Part shown: positions 9,289 through 13,633 of the stretch, in pieces | Layout: each line of letters begins with the position of its first letter | How positions within the stretch are numbered: position 1 is the first letter of the stretch | Assembly (NCBI GenBank): GCA_900313855.1 | Contig: OMSZ01000164.1 | Span: forward strand, 1 to 13,633 | Length of the DNA: 13,633 nucleotides | Direction of reading: 5' to 3' | Source of the DNA: an uncultured Eubacteriales bacterium | GTDB lineage: Bacteria > Bacillota > Clostridia > Lachnospirales > Lachnospiraceae | Program-made: the position numbers and the translations under genes | Notes under the pieces: generated by a model | The model's input: the letters and a program-made list of their open reading frames with translations, nothing else | The model's database searches: none | Told to the model about the DNA's origin: nothing

Positions 9289-9368
9289 TTCTTTCCTCCT
9301 GTTTTTTGTAATACTATATAAACTATTTCGTTATAATCAGTTTTTAACTCATTATAAATACCTCTTTT

Positions 9369-10457
9369 TTATAATTTCATTTCTTTAACATTACCATTAT
9401 TTACCTCATAAATTTTATCTATGGTTAATCTTGATCTAATAAAATCATCATATCCTGTACATGTTACAACCGTTTGTATATCTTTAATACTATCAAGAAG
9501 ATAATTTCTTCTGTTAGAATCCAATTCACTCATTACATCATCAAGTAATAACACCGGTGTATCGTGGATCATGGATCTTACTAATTCTATCTCCGCAAGC
9601 TTTAATGAAAGCGCTGCAGTTCTCTGCTGTCCCTGTGATCCGTAAGTCCTTACATCTATTCCGTTAATATAGAAACACATATCATCTCTGTGAGGACCAA
9701 CCTGGGTTGATTGATATTTCAGATCTGTATCTCTCTTTTTTTGAAGTACTTTTTCATAATCCTCAACTGAAACATTATTCTCATAACCAATCTCAATTGA
9801 TTCTTTTCCACCGGTTAAATGATCATGTATATTTTTAACTATATCATTTAGACTATCAATAAAATGTTGTCTTTCCTTAATTACTTCAGTTCCATATTGT
9901 ATAAGATAAGCATCCCATAGATCTAATGTATCTTTCAATCTGTTATCGGAAGCTATCTGCTTTAATAAAGTATTTCTCTGTTCAAGCGCTTTATTATAAT
10001 TGATATAATTATAAAAATATAATTTATTAAGCTGGCAGAGTTCAAGATTAATGAATCTTCTTCTCTGCGAAGGACCATTTTTAATTATAGACAGATCTTC
10101 CGGTGAAAAAAACACCATATTGATAAGTCCTAACAGCTCTCCGCTTTTTTTGATGCTTAAACCATCTATAGCAATATATTTATTCTTATTTTTTCTAAGA
10201 TGAACATCTATCTTATGTCCTACATCATTCTTGGTAGTTATAAGTCTGATATGGGCCTCTTCTTCGTTGAACTTAATTATATCCTTGTCCTTGCTGCCTC
10301 TATGGGATTTGGTAGTTCCTGCAATATATAAAGCTTCCAATATATTAGTTTTACCCTGAGCATTTTCACCGGATAATATGGTAATACCGGGATCAAAGGT
10401 AATATTCAGATCATTATAATTTCTATATTTCGAAAGCTCTAACGAATTAATGTACAT
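9369..10457 (-). CDS. recF: DNA replication and repair protein RecF
   Basis: RecF is an SMC-like ATPase that binds gapped DNA and, with RecO and RecR, helps load RecA at single-strand gaps and stalled forks. The 362-residue product has the usual length. Visible motifs are Walker A GENAQGKTN (30-38), the VGPHRDD block (253-259), the ABC signature region SQGQQR (274-279) and Walker B with D-loop LLLDDVMSELD (303-313). All key residues are present and the frame is intact. An AGGAA ribosome site precedes the ATG. It lies between yaaA and gyrB; the remB gene often found between recF and gyrB in Firmicutes is absent, and the 80-bp gap to gyrB has no room for it. Confidence 0.97.
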   Translation of the reverse strand: MYINSLELSKYRNYNDLNITFDPGITILSGENAQGKTNILEALYIAGTTKSHRGSKDKDIIKFNEEEAHIRLITTKNDVGHKIDVHLRKNKNKYIAIDGLSIKKSGELLGLINMVFFSPEDLSIIKNGPSQRRRFINLELCQLNKLYFYNYINYNKALEQRNTLLKQIASDNRLKDTLDLWDAYLIQYGTEVIKERQHFIDSLNDIVKNIHDHLTGGKESIEIGYENNVSVEDYEKVLQKKRDTDLKYQSTQVGPHRDDMCFYINGIDVRTYGSQGQQRTAALSLKLAEIELVRSMIHDTPVLLLDDVMSELDSNRRNYLLDSIKDIQTVVTCTGYDDFIRSRLTIDKIYEVNNGNVKEMKL

Positions 10458-10517
10458 ACTTAATATTCCTATTAAAAATTAATGTATCATCACAAAAAAT
10501 AAATCAAAATAATTATA

Positions 10518-10733
10518 TCATTTAACTACTTTAATCTTATTATCTTCAAACTCGACTATCATTCCATCATACAATTTTCTTCTGTATCTGGATTCAGTCT
10601 CTCCATCTACCTTGACAAGACCCTCATCTATTACTTCCTTTGCCATAGCACCTGATTCTACAAGATTAAGTGCTTTAAGAAGCTGACTTAGATTAATGAA
10701 TTCATCCTTTTCCCTTATTTTAAATTCCTGCAT
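10518..10733 (-). CDS. yaaA: S4-domain RNA-binding protein, YaaA family
   Basis: This is a small S4-like protein of the YaaA (RlbA) family that nearly always sits between dnaN and recF in Firmicutes. The S4 fold binds structured RNA; the exact role of this family is not settled, though a link to ribosomes has been proposed. With the start at 10733 the product has 71 residues, the same length as B. subtilis YaaA. The pattern is typical: a leading acidic strand, LSQLLKALNLVESGAMAKEVI (about 15-35), then GLVKVDG and the RRKLYDGMIVEFED block (51-64). An ATG four codons upstream (10745) is less likely because it overlaps the ribosome site. recF follows after 60 bp. Confidence 0.92.
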   Translation of the reverse strand: MQEFKIREKDEFINLSQLLKALNLVESGAMAKEVIDEGLVKVDGETESRYRRKLYDGMIVEFEDNKIKVVK

Positions 10734-10737
10734 AATA

Positions 10738-10743
10738 CACCTC
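10738..10743 (-). promoter_or_regulatory. Ribosome binding site that sets the yaaA start
   Basis: The minus strand reads GAGGTG four bases before the ATG at 10733. The earlier in-frame ATG at 10745 overlaps this site and has no ribosome site of its own, so the downstream ATG is preferred. Confidence 0.65.
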
Positions 10744-10807
10744 ATTATTAATTAAATAATAAATCAATACTAAATGATTCATTATTTTAAGATTATTTAT
10801 TAATAAT

Positions 10808-11911
10808 TTAAGCTACTGTACTTACAGGAAGAATCATATAAATATAACTTTCTTCTTCATCTCTGATAAAACATGGATATTTCGGATTGACCATATAAAT
10901 GTCAACCTCATCATCATCAATAGCTCTAAGAGCTTCCATTAAGAATTTAGGATTAAAACCAATTCTTATATCATTACCCTCCTTCTTTATCTCCAATTCT
11001 TCATTCATTGATCCTATTGTTGAATCTATCTTCATATACATGCTTGAATTTTGAATATTAAGAATTATAGGCTTCTTTTCAGATTCTTTTATAAACAATG
11101 AAGCTCTGTCAATACTACTTGCAAATTCCTTTTTATTGATCTTGAATTTGGTTTCATAATCTTTAGTTATTATTTGATCTATCTTATAGAATTCACCTTC
11201 TAATAATCTTGAAACAACCTTGGTATTATCAAACTCAAACAAAATGTGCTTATTAGTAAAATATATATTTATTTTATCATCTGCTCCGCCATTTAATATC
11301 TTGGTCATTTCATTTAAGGTCTTACCCGGAACAATTACTTTCATAGGTTCGTAGCTTTCACTAAGCTTAACTTTACGGATTGATATTCTTTGACCATCTA
11401 AAGATATTACTCTAAGCTCATCTCCTTTTATTTCAAAAAGCTCGCCTGTCATTATCTTTGTATTTTCCTGATCTGATATAGAAAAGATTGTTTTCTGTAT
11501 TACATCCTTTAATGCTAATTGAGAAATTGTGATGTGTTTTTCTTTTTCTATCTCCGGAAGATAATTAAAATCATCTCCTGAGGTTCCTGCTATATTAGTT
11601 TCATTTCTTTCACAATGAAGAATTGCCTGATTATTAGCATTGGTTTCTATAGTAATATCACTATCAGGAAGTCTTCTTACAATATCACTGAAAAATTTTG
11701 CATCGATAGCAACCTTACCGGCTTCTAATATAGTTCCTTCAATAATAGTTTCAATTCCAATTTCAATATCGTTAGCAATAAGTCTTATATCACTTAAGGA
11801 TGCTTCTATTAAAATACATTGAAGATTTGTCATTGTACTTTTTGTAGAAACTGCTTTTGATACAATATTAATTCCATTCATTAAAGATGTTTTATTACAG
11901 GTTATTTTCAC
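10808..11911 (-). CDS. dnaN: DNA polymerase III sliding clamp (beta subunit)
   Basis: DnaN forms the ring-shaped dimer that holds DNA polymerase III on the template and recruits other replication and repair proteins. The start is placed at GTG 11911, giving 367 residues beginning VKITCNKTSL (Met in the mature protein). Most clamps begin at this very point (MKITC...), and AAAGGAG lies eight bases upstream. The frame stays open to an ATG at 11938, but that would add nine residues (MICLKGATK) that run through the ribosome site. The sequence fits the three-domain clamp fold and ends in the expected hydrophobic strand, SYIYMILPVSTVA, whose consensus is ylyLilPvr. It follows the origin gap and precedes yaaA by 74 bp. 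Confidence 0.96.
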   Translation of the reverse strand: MKITCNKTSLMNGINIVSKAVSTKSTMTNLQCILIEASLSDIRLIANDIEIGIETIIEGTILEAGKVAIDAKFFSDIVRRLPDSDITIETNANNQAILHCERNETNIAGTSGDDFNYLPEIEKEKHITISQLALKDVIQKTIFSISDQENTKIMTGELFEIKGDELRVISLDGQRISIRKVKLSESYEPMKVIVPGKTLNEMTKILNGGADDKINIYFTNKHILFEFDNTKVVSRLLEGEFYKIDQIITKDYETKFKINKKEFASSIDRASLFIKESEKKPIILNIQNSSMYMKIDSTIGSMNEELEIKKEGNDIRIGFNPKFLMEALRAIDDDEVDIYMVNPKYPCFIRDEEESYIYMILPVSTVA

Positions 11912-11919
11912 TTTAGTTG

Positions 11920-11926
11920 CTCCTTT
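11920..11926 (-). promoter_or_regulatory. Ribosome binding site that sets the dnaN start
   Basis: The minus strand reads AAAGGAG, eight bases before the GTG at 11911. It lies inside the reading frame that would begin at the upstream ATG (11938), which has only a poor ribosome site. This favours the GTG as the true start. Confidence 0.75.
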
Positions 11927-11983
11927 CAAACATATCATTATCCACTCATTATTTTGATTTTTAAATATTGTGGCGCTGCTTAC

Positions 11984-12003
11984 ATATTATATTAATAATT
12001 ATT
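11984..12003 (-). other. AT-rich candidate DNA unwinding element
   Basis: This stretch is made entirely of A and T and follows the trio repeats directly on the dnaN side, where strand opening would be expected. It contains a TATAAT hexamer on the minus strand at 11986-11991, so it may also hold the dnaN promoter. Confidence 0.5.
11986..11991 (-). promoter_or_regulatory. Possible -10 element for dnaN
   Basis: The minus strand reads TATAAT, a perfect -10 hexamer, about 75 bases upstream of the dnaN GTG start. No good -35 hexamer is visible at the right spacing; the best is TTACTA with a short 15-base spacer inside the trio repeats. In such AT-rich DNA the hexamer could occur by chance. Confidence 0.3.
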
Positions 12004-12021
12004 TAGTAGTAATAGTAGTAG
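12004..12021 (-). repeat. DnaA-trio repeats of the origin unwinding element
   Basis: Six consecutive triplets, TAG TAG TAA TAG TAG TAG, are seen on the plus strand. Read 3' to 5' on that strand, starting from the dnaA side, they are GAT GAT AAT-type trios, as described for the B. subtilis basal unwinding system. A GC cluster (GGGC, 12021-12024) sits on the dnaA side and an A/T-only stretch on the dnaN side, which is the canonical order. Known role: DnaA filaments engage one strand through these trios to open the duplex. The weak point is that no consensus DnaA box directly abuts the GC cluster. Confidence 0.7.
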
Positions 12022-12202
12022 GGCATGTTATTATGTTAAAAACTATCTTAAACTATTGTTTTTATTAGAAAAATGATGTGTATTATTATGTAGTTAATAA
12101 TGTTATCAGATGTATTATGAATGTTAATAAAATGAGAATATTCATAAATGAAATTGTCTGATAAATTATTTTAATAACATTTTATAACAATTGATTAACA
12201 GC

Positions 12203-12211
12203 TTATCCACA
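12203..12211 (+). promoter_or_regulatory. DnaA box, perfect consensus (TTATCCACA)
   Basis: TTATCCACA on the plus strand is an exact match to the DnaA-box consensus. It lies in the non-coding gap between dnaA and dnaN, where origin boxes are expected in Firmicutes. Confidence 0.85.
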
Positions 12212-12237
12212 CATTTTAATAATAATATCCGTTATGA

Positions 12238-12246
12238 TGTTGATAA
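12238..12246 (-). promoter_or_regulatory. DnaA box, one mismatch (TTATCAACA)
   Basis: Read on the minus strand this is TTATCAACA, differing from the consensus TTATCCACA at one position. It starts only a few bases past the dnaA stop codon and faces opposite to the perfect box 26 bp away. Confidence 0.6.
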
Positions 12247-12249
12247 CTA

Positions 12250-13629
12250 TTATTTATTGATCTTATTCTCAATATCTTCAATAGTTACCTTCATATTAGA
12301 GTCTGTTTCTATAAGCTTTTTGATCTTATCGATTCCGCTTATAACGGTAGTATGATCCTTACCTCCAACAGCATCTCCAATCTGTTTTAATGAATAGTAT
12401 TCAAGATATTTCCTGCAAAGATACATTACCATTTGTCTTGCGGTAGCTATTTCCTTACTTCTCTTTGATGAAATAATATCATTGTAAGAAATATTGGTAT
12501 ATTCTGAAACTATCTTAATTATGAGCTCAGGTGTAATTTCTTTAATAGAATTAGATGATATTGTATCCTTTAATATTTCTTCTACCTTTTCAATTGTAAG
12601 ATCTTCGCGCATACCTTCTAAACCGGTATAGAGCTTTAAGGTTTGAATAGCACTGTAAAGATCTCTTATATCGGAAGAAATATTAGTAGCAATGTAATTA
12701 AGGATTTCATCTGATATATTAACTCTGTCTGTTTCTGCCTTACGTTTTAGAATAGCCATACGGGTTTCATAGTCAGGCGGGTGAATATCTATCGGAAGTC
12801 CCCATCCGAGTCTTGTCCTTATTCTTGCTTCAAATTCCGTAAGATCCTTTGGCGGTTTATCTGATGAAATAATTATCTGTTTTGAAGCATTGTATAGATC
12901 ATTAAATGTATTAAAGAATTCTGTCTGAGTTGCATCTCTTCCTATTATACTCTGTATATCATCGATAAGAAGAACATCAAGAGTTCTGTATTTGGCGCGC
13001 AGCTCTTCAGTTTTATTTTTCTTAATGGCTTCAATAACATCATTACTAAATGCTTCGCTGGTTACAAATAAAACCTTCATATTAGGATTATGAGTTATAA
13101 TATGATGGGCTATAGCCTGCATAAGATGAGTTTTTCCAAGTCCTGAATTACCGTATAGGAAAAGAGGATTGTATGTAGTTGCCGGAGCTTCAGCTACAGC
13201 TACACAGGCAGCATGTGCATGCCTGTTACTGTCACCTACGATAAAATTATCAAAAGTGTAATAAGGATTAAGATTACTTTTCTCAAGCTCCATTAATATA
13301 TGTGCATCAAATTCGCTCTCATTTTTTTTGTTATCAGATTGAATCTCTTCACCCTCAACAAGTAATTTCAGATCGTATGGTTTATTAAGAGTAGCTTCAA
13401 TTGCGGATTGAAGATAAATGTCATACATTTTATTCTCAATAAAATCAATACCACGCCTTCCAAGCTTCTGATCCATAGATAAATATATTGTGTCCTCAGT
13501 TACTTCCTTAATAGAAAGGGCACGGATCCATGTATTGATCATCATGTGAGAAACGTCATATTCTACTTCTAACAGGTTTAATATATTGTCCCATTGTTTT
13601 TCTAATGTTTCTTTAATCTGTTCCTGCAT
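12250..13629 (-). CDS. dnaA: Chromosomal replication initiator protein DnaA
   Basis: DnaA is the AAA+ ATPase that binds DnaA boxes at oriC, opens the duplex and helps load the replicative helicase. The 459-residue product has the normal family length. Domain I covers about residues 1-85 and is followed by a short linker. The AAA+ core has Walker A GNSGLGKT (160-167), Walker B LLIDDIQ (220-226), sensor 1 around SSD (255-257) and a probable arginine finger R273. The C-terminal DNA-binding domain carries the signature GGKDHTTV (422-429), with Lys where Arg is more usual. The sensor 2 segment (about 319-327, SDIRDLYSA) keeps the key Arg (R322) but differs from the common NVRELEGA pattern. The ATG at 13629 is only 4 bases from the window edge, so the ribosome site and promoter are outside; the N-terminus aligns in style with other DnaA proteins, which supports this start. 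The gene lies upstream of the origin gap and dnaN. Confidence 0.98.
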   Translation of the reverse strand: MQEQIKETLEKQWDNILNLLEVEYDVSHMMINTWIRALSIKEVTEDTIYLSMDQKLGRRGIDFIENKMYDIYLQSAIEATLNKPYDLKLLVEGEEIQSDNKKNESEFDAHILMELEKSNLNPYYTFDNFIVGDSNRHAHAACVAVAEAPATTYNPLFLYGNSGLGKTHLMQAIAHHIITHNPNMKVLFVTSEAFSNDVIEAIKKNKTEELRAKYRTLDVLLIDDIQSIIGRDATQTEFFNTFNDLYNASKQIIISSDKPPKDLTEFEARIRTRLGWGLPIDIHPPDYETRMAILKRKAETDRVNISDEILNYIATNISSDIRDLYSAIQTLKLYTGLEGMREDLTIEKVEEILKDTISSNSIKEITPELIIKIVSEYTNISYNDIISSKRSKEIATARQMVMYLCRKYLEYYSLKQIGDAVGGKDHTTVISGIDKIKKLIETDSNMKVTIEDIENKINK

Positions 13630-13633
13630 TCCT

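Larger units (their letters stand above)
11912..12249. other. Putative oriC: dnaA-dnaN intergenic region
   Basis: This 338-bp gap is the only stretch over 300 bases without a gene. It is very AT-rich and has no credible open reading frame. Next to the dnaA end it holds a perfect DnaA box (12203-12211) and an 8-of-9 box (12238-12246). Towards dnaN it holds six TAG/TAA triplets (12004-12021) flanked by a GGGC cluster on the dnaA side and an A/T-only stretch on the dnaN side. This matches the layout of the unwinding part of B. subtilis oriC between dnaA and dnaN. A second group of boxes upstream of dnaA, as found in B. subtilis, cannot be judged because the window ends there. The assignment as origin rests on gene context plus these motifs. 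Confidence 0.85.

Noticed and set aside
9335..9365. A minimal ATG-AGT-TAA frame with a GAGG site after recF, as a leader peptide for gyrB
   Set aside because: A two-codon frame in AT-rich DNA occurs easily by chance, and no associated RNA structure was seen.
12077..12085. TAATACACA on the minus strand as a third DnaA box
   Set aside because: It matches only 7 of 9 consensus positions, which is expected by chance in this AT-rich gap.
1..13633. Mobile elements, CRISPR arrays, tRNA or rRNA genes
   Set aside because: No transposase, terminal repeats, regularly spaced repeats or RNA-gene signatures were seen anywhere in the window.

Overview
This window is the replication-origin region of a low-GC Gram-positive bacterium. 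The gene order dnaA, dnaN, yaaA (S4), recF, gyrB, gyrA is the classic Firmicutes origin cluster. Low-GC codon use, strong AGGAGG-type ribosome sites, a PocR-domain hybrid kinase and a class I fumarase suggest an anaerobic member of the Clostridia, most likely Lachnospiraceae. The family is an inference from style and gene content; no 16S or other taxonomic marker is present.

Every convincing gene lies on the minus strand, so the cluster reads from high to low coordinates. dnaA (13629-12250) is followed by a 338-bp non-coding, AT-rich gap (11912-12249) that carries the origin signals: one perfect DnaA box, one 8-of-9 box, and six DnaA-trio repeats set between a short GC cluster and an AT-rich stretch, in the same order and orientation as the Bacillus subtilis unwinding element. 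Then come dnaN (corrected here to a GTG start at 11911), the small S4 RNA-binding protein yaaA (start corrected to 10733), recF and gyrB. A 57-codon gene (7285-7112) sits between gyrB and gyrA. It has an excellent ribosome site, a possible ribbon-helix-helix fold, and a stop codon that overlaps the gyrA ribosome site.

After gyrA the content departs from the usual cluster. A two-receiver response regulator (4514-3729) and a soluble PocR-containing hybrid histidine kinase (3709-971) are 19 bp apart and clearly form a signalling pair. They are followed 29 bp later by the alpha subunit of an iron-sulfur class I fumarase (941-99). The expected beta-subunit gene is not visible in the 98 bp left in the window.

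Functionally, the upper part starts replication (DnaA at oriC), supplies the sliding clamp (DnaN), repairs stalled forks (RecF) and relieves supercoils (GyrA/GyrB). The lower part is a separate signalling and metabolic module that shares only orientation and close spacing with it. No mobile element, CRISPR array, tRNA, rRNA or convincing intrinsic terminator was seen. The region is mostly conserved core chromosome; the less usual items are the small gyrB-gyrA gene, the origin signals, and the kinase, regulator and fumarase neighbourhood.
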